Source: JAIXUI01 sp943373175 (GTDB lineage: Bacteria > Bacteroidota > Bacteroidia > UBA7662 > JAIXUI01). Taken from it: a DNA stretch of 64,000 nt. Position 1 is the stretch's first letter, and the number at the start of each line of letters is the position of its first letter. The translations under genes were made by a program, and so were the position numbers. The DNA lies in the NCBI GenBank assembly GCA_943373175.1, contig CALSBM010000003.1, positions 1-64,000 on the forward strand, in the 5' to 3' direction. Shown piece by piece: positions 45,330-54,834 of the stretch. Under the pieces are notes generated by a model. It did no database searches. It had not been told where the DNA came from and saw nothing but the letters and a program-made list of their open reading frames with translations.

Positions 45330-47072
45330 ATGCTATTTCAGGATCCTTTTTATTTGATATTCCTAGATGAGTCCAATTTTATTACTATAACCAACAATGA
45401 AGGAATTATAGTTGATGTCAATAAAGGATTTCTTAAGATAAGCGGGTTCACCAAAGAAGAGTTAATAGGGAAGAAGCACCAAATCCTCAGTTCTGGAGTA
45501 CATGACGAGTCACTTTTCCAGCAGCTTTGGGACACAATTAGCAAAGGGGAAACTTGGATCGGCGACATTCGCGATAGGAGCAAGGATGGCAAAGACCTTT
45601 GGTTCCGCACAAGTATCCGACCTCAAACGGATGAAAACGGTAAAGTGTTATGCTATTATGCCAGCCATACTTTGATAAACGACATCAAAGAGGCAGAAAA
45701 GAAGCAAAAGGAGCTCTTGAACCAAACCGGATTACTTGCTCACCTGCTGAATCATGTTTCTGATGCAGTAATCGCTACAGATTTAGAATTTAACATTAAC
45801 TATTGGAATAAAGGCGCAGAAATCCTTTATCAATTAACGGCTGAAGAAGTTCTCCATCGCCCATTCAAGGACGTCATTCTTACGGAATTTGGAAATGATA
45901 GCAATGAGGAAGTCAGTATTGAATCGCTTTTACGTGAAGGATATTGGAGGGGAGAGGTAACACAAAAAGACCGTTTGGGTAAGGTTTACCACATTTCGTC
46001 GGAAGTTCGGCTTATCAAAGACAGTCATGGAATTGCCACTGGTGTCCTGGCCGTGAATCGCAATATTACCGACCGCGTTGAGGCAGTAAATGCGCTTCGA
46101 CTTTCTGAGGAAAGGCTTAAATCATTCATGAGGCATTGTCCAGCTCCAGCATGGATTGTGGACGAAAAAGGCGGTGCAAGAGCCTTCAGCCCTAGTTGCG
46201 TGCTCTTTTCAGGAGATATTCCCAACCCCTTTCAACAGGATAGGCCTGTTTGGGAATTCCTCCCTGATAAAAAAGCGCAAGCTTGGAGAAAACAGTTTGA
46301 GAAGCTCATCAAGAAGGGTGAGCCTTTACAGGAATTGATGGTCTTTCGTTCCGACAACGAAGTAGAATCCGCTTGGCTGATGCACCAGTTTGTGCTTAGT
46401 GAAACTTCCAGTCCACGGCTTTTCGGCGGCGTGGCTATTGACATTAGTGCAAGAATTAGAGAGGAAGAAAATCTTCGGTCTAAGGAAGAGCATCTCCGCA
46501 ATCTCATTGAACGCAACCACGACCTTACTTTAGTATTGAATTTAGAAGGAGTCATCACCTTTTGCTCACCAGCATCTCGGTTTGTGTTAGGTGCTGAACC
46601 TGATCAAATTGTGGGCACTCCTTTTAACTTGGGGATGTCGCCGGAAGCGTTAGTAGAATGGGAAAAACGACTGAAAAAGCTCAACCAGAAAGCAGGTAAC
46701 TACGATCAGTTTGAAATTAAATACTTGCATAAAGAAGGAAACTGGATTTATCTAGATGTTGCAGCAACCAATTGCCACCATGTACGAACGCTCTCTGGCT
46801 TAGTGCTTTATCTTAGAAACATCAGTAGTTGGAAAGAAATAGAACAGCAGTTAGTAAGGAAAAACAACCAACTGCTGGAGATTGCCTGGCTTCAATCCGA
46901 TCCGATACGAAAACCCATATCCAACATCATATCCCTTACTGAATCAGTGGCTGACCAACTGCCGGCTTTAAGTAAGGAACGGGAGTCGTTGAGGGTAGTT
47001 AGGGATGAAGCATTGCAGTTAGAAAAACTCGTTACAGAGATTGCCAGAAAGGCCAATATGCTGATGGGGTAA
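45330..47072 (+). CDS. Multi-PAS sensor protein with degenerate histidine-kinase dimerisation helix
   Basis: 580-residue soluble protein with four PAS domains (about residues 5-120, 130-250, 255-380 and 385-500), the first two followed by PAC-like segments. The C-terminus (residues 505-580) starts LLEIAWLQSDPIRKPISNIISL. This resembles the dimerisation/phosphoacceptor helix of Bacteroidota histidine kinases (EIAWxQSHxxRxP) but has Asp in place of the His. The ATPase domain is absent, as the gene ends 60 residues later. It is therefore not a kinase by itself; it could be a ligand-sensing partner or decoy. No membrane helix. Confidence 0.83.
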   Translation: MLFQDPFYLIFLDESNFITITNNEGIIVDVNKGFLKISGFTKEELIGKKHQILSSGVHDESLFQQLWDTISKGETWIGDIRDRSKDGKDLWFRTSIRPQTDENGKVLCYYASHTLINDIKEAEKKQKELLNQTGLLAHLLNHVSDAVIATDLEFNINYWNKGAEILYQLTAEEVLHRPFKDVILTEFGNDSNEEVSIESLLREGYWRGEVTQKDRLGKVYHISSEVRLIKDSHGIATGVLAVNRNITDRVEAVNALRLSEERLKSFMRHCPAPAWIVDEKGGARAFSPSCVLFSGDIPNPFQQDRPVWEFLPDKKAQAWRKQFEKLIKKGEPLQELMVFRSDNEVESAWLMHQFVLSETSSPRLFGGVAIDISARIREEENLRSKEEHLRNLIERNHDLTLVLNLEGVITFCSPASRFVLGAEPDQIVGTPFNLGMSPEALVEWEKRLKKLNQKAGNYDQFEIKYLHKEGNWIYLDVAATNCHHVRTLSGLVLYLRNISSWKEIEQQLVRKNNQLLEIAWLQSDPIRKPISNIISLTESVADQLPALSKERESLRVVRDEALQLEKLVTEIARKANMLMG

Positions 47073-47086
47073 GGTTAATTTAACTG

Positions 47087-47094
47087 TAACTTTG
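47087..47094 (+). promoter_or_regulatory. -7 promoter box TAACTTTG for korA
   Basis: TAnnTTTG match 57 bases before the korA ATG. Confidence 0.55.
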
Positions 47095-47151
47095 CGCCCG
47101 CATGAACCATCAGCCTATCTGAACGGTTCTATTATCCAGATTTAATGCCGA

Positions 47152-49017
47152 ATGGCTTCACAACCCACCCAACTCGATGAGGTAACCATCCGGTTTGCCG
47201 GCGATTCCGGCGACGGAATGCAGCTTACCGGAATGCAGTTTACCCAGACGACTGCCCTCTTTGGTAACGACTTAAGCACGTTTCCAGACTATCCAGCCGA
47301 AATACGCGCACCTCAAGGCACCATTGCCGGGGTGTCGGGCTATCAAATTCATTTCGGAAGTAAGCCTATTCATAATCCCGGCGATGTTTGCGATGTCTTG
47401 GTAGTAATGAATGCCGCCGCGCTTCGTGCCAACCTTAAGCACCTTAAACCCGCAGGAACCCTCATCGCCAATAAAGACGGCTTCGACAACAAAAACTTGC
47501 GCCTGGCCGGCCTCGACGACAGTCGCAATCCACTCACTGATGGAAGCATCAGTAGTTACCAAGTCTTTGAAATCGACATCACCAAAATGACTCGGGAAGC
47601 CCTCAAAGAAAGCGGACTTGGCACTAAAGAGGTTGACCGAAGCAAGAACATGTTCGTCCTCGGACTGCTTTACTGGCTTTACAACCGTCCGTTGGAGAAC
47701 ACCATTCAGGAATTGAAGTCGAAGTTTGCCCGCAAGCCTGACATCGCCGAAGCCAACATTCGCGTGTTGAACGCCGGATGGGCATACGGTGAAACCGCAG
47801 AATTATTTCCTAATCGCTACCATATAGCACCAGCTAAACTCAAGCCTGGCCGCTACCGTGGCATCATGGGGAACCAGGCAACGGCAATTGGCTTAGTGGC
47901 TGCTTCTCAGAAGGCGAGGCTTCCGCTATTCCTTGGCAGCTATCCCATTACCCCAGCTTCCGATATTCTGCATGAGCTTTCCAAATACAAGAATTTCGAC
48001 GTTCGCACTTTTCAGGCTGAAGACGAAATTGCTGGTATCACTGCGGCTATTGGTGCTGCTTACGGCGGCCATCTTGGTGTCACAACCTCTTCCGGCCCTG
48101 GTGTAGCCCTCAAAACCGAAGCATTGGGCCTCGCCTTTATGCTTGAACTCCCATTAATAGTCTGCAATATTCAACGTGGCGGCCCTTCCACCGGCCTTCC
48201 AACCAAAACCGAGCAAGCCGATTTATTGCAAGCACTGTACGGTCGTAATGGCGAAACCCCCATTCCGGTTGTTGCACCTTGTACGCCTTCAGATTGCTTT
48301 ACCATGGTTTTTGAAGCTGCTAGAATTGCTCTTGAGCACATGACTCCGGTCTTTTTCTTGAGCGATGCCTACCTCGCCAACGGCTCAGAGCCATGGCGTT
48401 TTCCTGCTCCAGAAGATTTGCCGGATATCAAGGTTCAGTTTGCTAAAGTAGAAGAAGATGGTAGCCGACATATGCCGTACAAACGTAACAACGATCTTGT
48501 GCGCCAATGGGCCATACCCGGAACTCCCGGTCTCGAACACCGTATCGGTGGCATTGAAAAGGAAGATGTAACCGGCAACATCAGTTACGACCCCCTCAAC
48601 CACGAACTTATGGTGAAGACAAGGGCTGAAAAAGTCAGTAGAATAGCGCACCATATTCCGCTTCAGCATATCGATCAAGGGCCGGAATCCGGAATGTTAC
48701 TTCTCCTAAGCTGGGGTGGTACTTACGGCATCATCAAATCCGCCGTTGCCGACTTATTGGAAGAAGGGCTTCAAGTTGCGCACGTTCACTTACGCTACCT
48801 GAATCCATTTCCCCGAAACCTCGGCGAAATACTTGGCAATTATAAGCAGGTGCTAATTCCAGAACTCAACAACGGACAGCTCATTAAAGTAATTCGTGAC
48901 CAGTATTTAATTCCGGCTAAAGGACTCAATAAAATCCAAGGCCAGCCCTTTACCACCTTTGAAATCAAAGACAAAGTGCGGGAATTGCTGAAAGAGCTGA
49001 ATGCGGTAAGTATCTAA
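47152..49017 (+). CDS. korA: 2-oxoacid:ferredoxin oxidoreductase, alpha (gamma-alpha fusion) subunit
   Basis: Large subunit of the enzyme that converts a 2-oxoacid (likely 2-oxoglutarate) and CoA to acyl-CoA, CO2 and reduced ferredoxin. The N-terminal gamma domain (1-200) begins RFAGDSGDGMQLTG; the alpha domain carries the conserved LGSYPITPASDILHEL. 621 residues fit the fused two-subunit type. Its partner korB lies 1.8 kb downstream, separated by two unrelated genes on the same strand, which is unusual. Confidence 0.93.
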   Translation: MASQPTQLDEVTIRFAGDSGDGMQLTGMQFTQTTALFGNDLSTFPDYPAEIRAPQGTIAGVSGYQIHFGSKPIHNPGDVCDVLVVMNAAALRANLKHLKPAGTLIANKDGFDNKNLRLAGLDDSRNPLTDGSISSYQVFEIDITKMTREALKESGLGTKEVDRSKNMFVLGLLYWLYNRPLENTIQELKSKFARKPDIAEANIRVLNAGWAYGETAELFPNRYHIAPAKLKPGRYRGIMGNQATAIGLVAASQKARLPLFLGSYPITPASDILHELSKYKNFDVRTFQAEDEIAGITAAIGAAYGGHLGVTTSSGPGVALKTEALGLAFMLELPLIVCNIQRGGPSTGLPTKTEQADLLQALYGRNGETPIPVVAPCTPSDCFTMVFEAARIALEHMTPVFFLSDAYLANGSEPWRFPAPEDLPDIKVQFAKVEEDGSRHMPYKRNNDLVRQWAIPGTPGLEHRIGGIEKEDVTGNISYDPLNHELMVKTRAEKVSRIAHHIPLQHIDQGPESGMLLLLSWGGTYGIIKSAVADLLEEGLQVAHVHLRYLNPFPRNLGEILGNYKQVLIPELNNGQLIKVIRDQYLIPAKGLNKIQGQPFTTFEIKDKVRELLKELNAVSI

Positions 49018-49043
49018 ATATTTTAGTTATCAAGACTTCCATC

Positions 49044-50129
49044 ATGGGCATTTATTCCGTTAAAATTCAAAACTTTAAAAGCATTCGGGAAACCAATGAA
49101 ATTCTGTTAAAGCCGATAAATGTCTTAATTGGAGCTAATGGTTCAGGGAAAAGTAATTTCATAAACTTTTTTAAGCTGTTGAATAAACTTTTCGAGCATC
49201 AAATACAGCTACATATCAATAGAAATGGGCGTGCCGAAAACTATCTCTATTTTGGCATAAAAGGGTCGGAATTTCTTGCGGGAAAAATAGTTTTAGATAA
49301 CGAATCGAGGAATGAGTACTCATTTAAAATGGTTCCTGATCAATCCGGAAGTTTGATTTTCTCTGAAGAATATAATGCAAATCAAACTCCTGATGGGGAT
49401 TATAACCGCGTTTTAATTAGTTCCGGTGGTAACCTTGAAAGTAATCTAACGAAAGATTCCAACCTTGAAAATCATCAGCTTATTACTCAATTTAATTCAT
49501 TTAGAATTTTTCATTTTCACGATACAGGCTTTAATTCGAAAATAAAACAACCTAGTGAAACCAATGATTATGCGGGGCTGCATGAAGATGGCTCAAATTT
49601 AGCTTCATTTCTTTTTCGATTGCAGGAAACTAATCCTCAGCATTTTAGAATAATTACCAAGGTTATTCAATCTATTGCGCCATTTTTTCATGAATTCTAT
49701 TTGGTTCCTGACGAGATTAATCCACAGCAAATTTTCTTGAGGTGGAAGGAAAGGGGTTCCGATAAACTATTTACCGCCCATAATCTTTCTGATGGCACTT
49801 TGCGGATGATTTGTTTGTCAACGCTGCTACTGCAACCCCAACTCCCAAGTACAATCATCATTGATGAGCCTGAATTAGGATTGCATCCCTTCGCAGTTCA
49901 AAAATTGGCGGCAATGATTAAAAGTGCCGCATGTAAATCACAGCTTATCATTTCTACTCAATCCATCAACCTTGTTGACCAGTTTACTGCTGACGATATC
50001 ATCATCGTTGAAAGAAGCGATAGCCAATCCATTTTCAATAGACTAAGCGAAGCATCTTTAACAAGTTGGAGAGAGGAATATGCTTTAGGTGAATTGTGGA
50101 GTAAAAACATTTTAGGAGGCACTTCATGA
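49044..50129 (+). CDS. AAA-family (ABC/OLD-like) ATPase inserted in the korAB operon
   Basis: 361-residue ATPase. Walker A is GANGSGKS (about residues 30-37), an ABC-like signature is LSDGTLRM, and Walker B is TIIIDEPELGLHP (about 270-282). This is the AAA_15/AAA_21 type related to OLD nucleases and RecF, but without its own nuclease domain. It overlaps the following DUF4276 gene by four bases, so the pair forms a unit. Such ATPase plus partner pairs occur in phage-defence loci (for example PARIS), and the AT-rich composition suggests acquisition. Confidence 0.88.
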   Translation: MGIYSVKIQNFKSIRETNEILLKPINVLIGANGSGKSNFINFFKLLNKLFEHQIQLHINRNGRAENYLYFGIKGSEFLAGKIVLDNESRNEYSFKMVPDQSGSLIFSEEYNANQTPDGDYNRVLISSGGNLESNLTKDSNLENHQLITQFNSFRIFHFHDTGFNSKIKQPSETNDYAGLHEDGSNLASFLFRLQETNPQHFRIITKVIQSIAPFFHEFYLVPDEINPQQIFLRWKERGSDKLFTAHNLSDGTLRMICLSTLLLQPQLPSTIIIDEPELGLHPFAVQKLAAMIKSAACKSQLIISTQSINLVDQFTADDIIIVERSDSQSIFNRLSEASLTSWREEYALGELWSKNILGGTS

Positions 50130-50794
50130 GTAAGGTTTTAAACATCTTAGTAGAAGGAGCTACTGAAAGAGAGTTCGTTTTTAATGTTTTCTATCCTTAT
50201 TTGTTGGGTCAAGGTATCAGTAACATTAGAACTATTACCATAGAAACTAGCCCTGGCTACAAAGGCGGCGATGTTCGTTATGTGGCAAGATATAAACCTT
50301 ATATCCAAAAAATATTAAATGGAAAGGAAGATTTGATCGTCACTTCTTTTATCGATTTCTACCGATTGAGAAATGATTTTCCGAACTACGATAGAATGAA
50401 AACACTTCGTACAGCGGAAGAGAAAGTCAGTTTAGTTGAGCAGGGTTGTTTTGAAGATATTCAAGACGCTAGATTTATTCCCTATATTCAGCTTCATGAG
50501 TTTGAAGGATTGTTGTTTTCATCACCAAATGGATTCAATGAATTATTTCCCGATTTACCTACACCAAATCGGATGGAATTGTTAGCAACCATCGAACAAT
50601 TTCCCAACCCTGAAATGATTAACGACCGTCCGGAATTTGCTCCTTCTAAGCGCTTGGAAAAATTAATTCCTAATTACCAGAAGCCATTGTATGGAAATAT
50701 GATTGCTTTAGAAAATGGCATTTCATCTATTATTGAAAAGTGTCCACGGTTTAACAACTGGATTCAAACATTAATCATGAGAATGAAAGCATGA
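50126..50794 (+). CDS. DUF4276 family protein, partner of the ATPase
   Basis: 222-residue protein. The N-terminus LNILVEGATEREFV resembles the first TOPRIM motif (V-E-G-x-T/S-E/D), with E10 as the candidate catalytic glutamate. Further acidic residues are in TSFIDFYR (about residues 72-79) and YIQLHEFEGLLF. DUF4276 genes are commonly paired with AAA ATPases, and a TOPRIM-like nuclease role is suspected rather than shown here. The start overlaps the ATPase stop. Confidence 0.85.
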   Translation: MSKVLNILVEGATEREFVFNVFYPYLLGQGISNIRTITIETSPGYKGGDVRYVARYKPYIQKILNGKEDLIVTSFIDFYRLRNDFPNYDRMKTLRTAEEKVSLVEQGCFEDIQDARFIPYIQLHEFEGLLFSSPNGFNELFPDLPTPNRMELLATIEQFPNPEMINDRPEFAPSKRLEKLIPNYQKPLYGNMIALENGISSIIEKCPRFNNWIQTLIMRMKA

Positions 50795-50858
50795 AAACAA
50801 AAAACTACCTCTGTTTAATATAGTACATCTGTCCTCTGTCCAACATGCATAAAAGCCC

Positions 50859-51941
50859 ATGACTACCAAAATTCAAGAGATACTCACCGATAAGCCAGAA
50901 GGTTTACACGTGTTCACCGCCAAGGATTTTTCTTCCGATCAGGAAGTGCGTTGGTGTCCCGGCTGCGGCGATTATTCTATTCTTAAACAAGTGCAAACGG
51001 TGATGCCGCAATTGGGTCATCGTAAGGAAGATATCGTGTTTGTTTCCGGAATCGGGTGTTCTTCCCGCTTTCCATATTACATGGATACTTACGGCATGCA
51101 CTCCATACACGGGCGTGCTACCGCAGTGGCTACTGGACTTAAGTTAGCTCGCCCTGACTTAAGCGTTTGGGTAATTACCGGCGACGGCGACGGCCTCTCC
51201 ATAGGAGCAGCGCATACCGTGCACATGCTCAGGCGAAACCCGGACTTGAACGTGTTGCTCTTCAACAACCAGATATACGGACTCACCAAAGGTCAGTTCT
51301 CGCCAACGTCGGAATTGGGTAAGATAACCAAGAGTACCCCCTACGGTTCTACCGATCAGCCATTCAACCCATTAGCGCTGGCACTTGGAGCAAATGCTTC
51401 CTTTGTTGCCCGCTCACTCGATCGAGATCCTAAGCATTTGCAGGAAATGCTCCTCCGTGCAGACCGCCACCGTGGAACTTCCTTCCTGGAGATTTACCAG
51501 AACTGCAACGTATTCAACGACGGGGCCTTCTTCGCCTTTACGGAGAAAGAAACCAAAGCTGATACAGTGCTCTTCCTGAAACACGGCGAGCCTTTGATCT
51601 TCGGAAAAAACCAAGATAAAGGCATTCGGTTGGACGGGTTGAAGCCTGAAGTGGTGCACTTAGGTGCTGAATGGTCGGCAACGGACTTGCTGGTACATGA
51701 CGAGCAAGACTATTTGAAGGCTACACTGCTAAGCCGCTTTTTCGACATGCCGGAAATTGCGCATACTGAAAATGGGGTAGAAGTCTCCGGATTTCCTCGT
51801 CCGGTTGGGGTGTTATTCGAGCAGGAACGTCCTGTTTATGAAACCTTAGTGAATCAGCAAATAACCGAAGCTATAGTGCAACGCGGCGAAGGCGATCTGG
51901 CCTCCCTAATTGCTGGTAAAGACGTTTGGGAAGTGGCTTAG
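50859..51941 (+). CDS. korB: 2-oxoacid:ferredoxin oxidoreductase, beta subunit
   Basis: TPP-binding subunit that pairs with korA. CPGCGDYSIL provides cluster or structural cysteines, and GDGDGLSIGAAH...NNQIYGLTKGQ is the TPP/Mg site. 360 residues is typical of the KorB/OorB type. korA normally precedes it directly; here about 1.84 kb of foreign-looking DNA intervenes, and the short 64-base leader has no obvious TAnnTTTG box, so co-transcription through the insert is likely. Confidence 0.93.
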   Translation: MTTKIQEILTDKPEGLHVFTAKDFSSDQEVRWCPGCGDYSILKQVQTVMPQLGHRKEDIVFVSGIGCSSRFPYYMDTYGMHSIHGRATAVATGLKLARPDLSVWVITGDGDGLSIGAAHTVHMLRRNPDLNVLLFNNQIYGLTKGQFSPTSELGKITKSTPYGSTDQPFNPLALALGANASFVARSLDRDPKHLQEMLLRADRHRGTSFLEIYQNCNVFNDGAFFAFTEKETKADTVLFLKHGEPLIFGKNQDKGIRLDGLKPEVVHLGAEWSATDLLVHDEQDYLKATLLSRFFDMPEIAHTENGVEVSGFPRPVGVLFEQERPVYETLVNQQITEAIVQRGEGDLASLIAGKDVWEVA

Positions 51942-51954
51942 GGCTTGCTTTTAC

Positions 51955-52140
51955 TAGCAGATTGGTACGAACGCCTCGCCTGAGGGATGGAAGGGGCGCC
52001 GAAGGCGGTGCGGTTTTCAGGCCGTGGCGCTATAGAACGAAGAGTTTAATGGTATTCCGGCCTGAAACCGTACGGAACCCCCGGACAGCCCGACCCTGCG
52101 GCAGCCGTCAGGCTGATGCAGGGGCAGGCCATAATAATAA
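51955..52140. repeat. GC-rich structured spacer element
   Basis: A palindromic element of unlike composition between korB and nadB. GTGCGGTTTTCAGGCCG pairs with CGGCCTGAAACCGTAC (about 52006 and 52058). A second hairpin is CAGCC/GGCTG inside CCTGC...GCAGG near 52095. The ends (GCCTCGCC ... GGGGCAGGCC) could also pair. I see no ORF with coding character. It may be a mobile repeated extragenic element or a structured RNA. Confidence 0.6.
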
Positions 52141-52146
52141 AAATAG

Positions 52147-53739
52147 ATGCGACACCACTTCGATTTCATTATAGTAGGTTCCGGAATTGCCGGACTCAGC
52201 CTCGGACTTAAGCTTGCTGACCGTGGTTCGGTTTGCATTATCACTAAGGCCAATGAGGACGAGTCGAATACGAAGTATGCTCAGGGTGGCGTGGCGGTAG
52301 TCTCGCGCATGGAGGCAGATTCGTTTGCTCAGCACATCGCAGATACCGAAGAAGCCGGTGATGGCGCCTGCCTAACGGAAGTGGTAAAGGTGGTGGTGAC
52401 GGAAGGGCCTGATGCAGTGCGGGAAATCATTGATTGGGGTGCGCGGTTCGATAAAACTCCCGATGGTGAATGGGATTTGGCTCGCGAAGGTGGGCACTCT
52501 GCCCACCGGGTGATGCACCACAAGGACATTACCGGATTCGAGATTGAGCGTGCACTGCTGAGCCATGTGTATTTGTCGGAGAACATCACCTTGTGGTCGC
52601 ATAAATTCGCTATCGACCTTATTACGCAGCATCACCTCGGCATAGAAGTGAATAAACGCAGCACTGAGGTTGACTGTTACGGCGTATATGTGCTGGACAC
52701 GGCCAACCAAGTGGTGGACACCATACTGGGCAGAATTACAATTCTCGCTACTGGCGGCGCCGGACAAGTTTATGCCTCGACCACCAATCCGCTAATTGCT
52801 ACTGGCGATGGTGTGGCGATGGCGTACCGGGCAAAGGCTAAGGTGGAGAATATGGAGTTTATCCAATTTCACCCTACTGCCTTGTATTACCCGGGATCGT
52901 TTCCCAGTTTCCTGATTTCGGAGGCTGTACGCGGGTATGGTGGGGTGCTGAAGAACCGGAAAGGCGAGGAGTTTATGCACAAGTACGATAAGCGGAAGTC
53001 GCTTGCGCCACGTGATATTGTTGCTCGTGCAATAGACAGTGAGATGAAGTTGTTAGGCGATGAGCATGTGTGGTTAGACTGCCGTTCTATTGAAGGAGAC
53101 TTTATGCGCTCACATTTCCCCAACATCTACCAAAAGTGCCTGAGTGTAGGTATTGATATGCAGCAAGCCCTGGTGCCAGTAGTGCCAGCTCAGCACTATA
53201 TGGTTGGAGGAATCAAGGTGGATTTGTGGGGTCGAAGTTCTATTCGGTACCTGTATACTTGTGGGGAGTGCGCCAGTACCGGCCTGCACGGGGCGAATCG
53301 ACTGGCGTCGAACAGTTTGTTGGAAGCGTTGGTGTTTGCTAACCGTATTGCTACCGACATTGGCGACAACTTCAGGAGTATTGACTATTGCGACGCAGTC
53401 CCGGATTGGGATGCTGCGGGTACGACCGCACCGCCGGAGTTGGTACTAATTAGTCAGAACCGGCGAGAAGTTCAAGCCATCATGAGCGGGTATGTTGGCA
53501 TAGTACGCACCAATACACGATTAGCGCGGGCCTTGGAGCGGCTGCTGTTAATTTACCGCGAAACGGAGAAGATGTACAAAACCACAACACTCTCAGTTCC
53601 GCTATTGGAACTCCGGAATTTGTTGTGTGTAGCCTATACAATTGTAAAGTCGGCGCGGCTCCGGGAAGAATGTCGCGGGTTGCATTTCAATACCGATTTT
53701 CCCGATCGAGCAGAAGAATACCTGCCGACAGTGATTTAA
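52147..53739 (+). CDS. nadB: L-aspartate oxidase
   Basis: FAD enzyme converting aspartate to iminoaspartate, the first step of de novo NAD synthesis. The FAD motif GSGIAGLSLGLKLAD is at the N-terminus; then KYAQGGVAVV, HSAHRVMH and YMVGGIKVD are all typical of NadB. 530 residues is normal. The first codon lies immediately after the structured element. nadA and nadC are not nearby. Confidence 0.95.
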   Translation: MRHHFDFIIVGSGIAGLSLGLKLADRGSVCIITKANEDESNTKYAQGGVAVVSRMEADSFAQHIADTEEAGDGACLTEVVKVVVTEGPDAVREIIDWGARFDKTPDGEWDLAREGGHSAHRVMHHKDITGFEIERALLSHVYLSENITLWSHKFAIDLITQHHLGIEVNKRSTEVDCYGVYVLDTANQVVDTILGRITILATGGAGQVYASTTNPLIATGDGVAMAYRAKAKVENMEFIQFHPTALYYPGSFPSFLISEAVRGYGGVLKNRKGEEFMHKYDKRKSLAPRDIVARAIDSEMKLLGDEHVWLDCRSIEGDFMRSHFPNIYQKCLSVGIDMQQALVPVVPAQHYMVGGIKVDLWGRSSIRYLYTCGECASTGLHGANRLASNSLLEALVFANRIATDIGDNFRSIDYCDAVPDWDAAGTTAPPELVLISQNRREVQAIMSGYVGIVRTNTRLARALERLLLIYRETEKMYKTTTLSVPLLELRNLLCVAYTIVKSARLREECRGLHFNTDFPDRAEEYLPTVI

Positions 53740-53814
53740 GCATTAGCCCCTTTTTAAAATTCTGAGAAGGGAAATCCCGAGCAATTTTGAGGAGAAACAT
53801 ACTTTTAGAAGATC

Positions 53815-54027
53815 TTACATTGAGCCGTGCAAAGAGTCGGTTCGGTATTCAGCGGGGACAACCGTGTCAGAAATAGGAGAAGAATTACCGGCTGTGTCGG
53901 TGCCGGTTTCCCGTTGAGGTTGTTTGTTTAAGCCTTTATCCAGGGTAGTGTTGTGCATTGCGAAGCGCAAAAGCAGGAATACAACCAGAAATAAAAGTGC
54001 CCAAAGCCCGATGTTTCTCCAACGCAT
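53815..54027 (-). CDS. Small single-helix membrane protein of unknown function
   Basis: 70-residue protein. An N-terminal membrane helix (IGLWALLFLVVFLLLRF) is followed by a hydrophilic Thr/Asp-rich tail. Unrecognised. A CAACTTTGTA stretch immediately upstream on the minus strand looks like a promoter -7 region, and a strong terminator separates it from the upstream peptidase gene, so it is probably transcribed alone. Confidence 0.55.
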   Translation of the reverse strand: MRWRNIGLWALLFLVVFLLLRFAMHNTTLDKGLNKQPQRETGTDTAGNSSPISDTVVPAEYRTDSLHGSM

Positions 54028-54043
54028 GATACAAAGTTGCTAA

Positions 54044-54079
54044 AAAACAAAAGCCTCCAATTTGGAGGCTTTTGTTTTT
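54044..54079 (-). terminator. Terminator of the zinc peptidase gene
   Basis: Perfect hairpin of AAACAAAAGCCTCCAA with TTGGAGGCTTTTGTTT, with T/A runs on both sides. Confidence 0.85.
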
Positions 54080-54096
54080 CGTGATGGGCGTTTTCT

Positions 54097-54771
54097 TTAA
54101 TCGCGTCGCCCGAGGAAGATCATGACATAGTACAGCAAAGTAGCGAGAGAAGAAATGGCAGACATTACATAAGTAGAGGCTGCCCAGCGCAATGCAGTTG
54201 CGGCCATTTGTTGCTGCTCGCCACCACCAGTGATATTGGTGCGTTTCAACCACACTAAAGCTCTTCGTGATGCGTCGAACTCAACGGGTAGGGTGACAAA
54301 GGAAAAAAGGGTAGTCATCGCGAAAAGGATGATGCCGATTAGCAGCAATTGTGGGAAAATATTCAGCGTTAGAATCCCTCCAATGAGGATAAAAGGCAAA
54401 TAGCGGCTGGTTGCAGAAACTGCGGGCACCAGACGCGAACGAAGCATGAGCCAGTTGTAGGCTGTAGCGTGTTGTACTGCATGACCCACTTCGTGAGAAG
54501 CTACCGCCGCCGCCGCTACGGAACGTCCATAAAACACATCGTGGCTGAGGTTCACGGTTTTCTCCAGCGGGTTATAATGGTCTGTGAGCTGGCCTTCAGT
54601 GGAGATGATGCGAACGTCGCGGATGTTGTGATCCTGGAGCATGCGTTCAGCAACTTCAGACCCGGAAAGTCCACTGAAGAGTGGTTCTTCCGAGAATCTT
54701 CGAAAGCGAGACTTGAACATCCAGCCAACGAGCATGCTGCCCAGCATGATGAAAATAATCAGTAAGTACAT
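54097..54771 (-). CDS. Neutral zinc metallopeptidase (YugP/Zn_peptidase_2 family)
   Basis: Membrane-associated peptidase of 224 residues. The zinc motif HEVGHAVQHA is near residue 105, preceded by VKTVN-like segment and flanked by an N-terminal and two or three C-terminal membrane helices. Family substrates are unknown. A terminator follows at 54044-54079. Confidence 0.92.
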   Translation of the reverse strand: MYLLIIFIMLGSMLVGWMFKSRFRRFSEEPLFSGLSGSEVAERMLQDHNIRDVRIISTEGQLTDHYNPLEKTVNLSHDVFYGRSVAAAAVASHEVGHAVQHATAYNWLMLRSRLVPAVSATSRYLPFILIGGILTLNIFPQLLLIGIILFAMTTLFSFVTLPVEFDASRRALVWLKRTNITGGGEQQQMAATALRWAASTYVMSAISSLATLLYYVMIFLGRRD

Positions 54772-54834
54772 TCTTTTAGATTTTACTATTGAATAACAAG
54801 GGAAGTACCAAAGGGTTTATTATGCCAATTTGTC

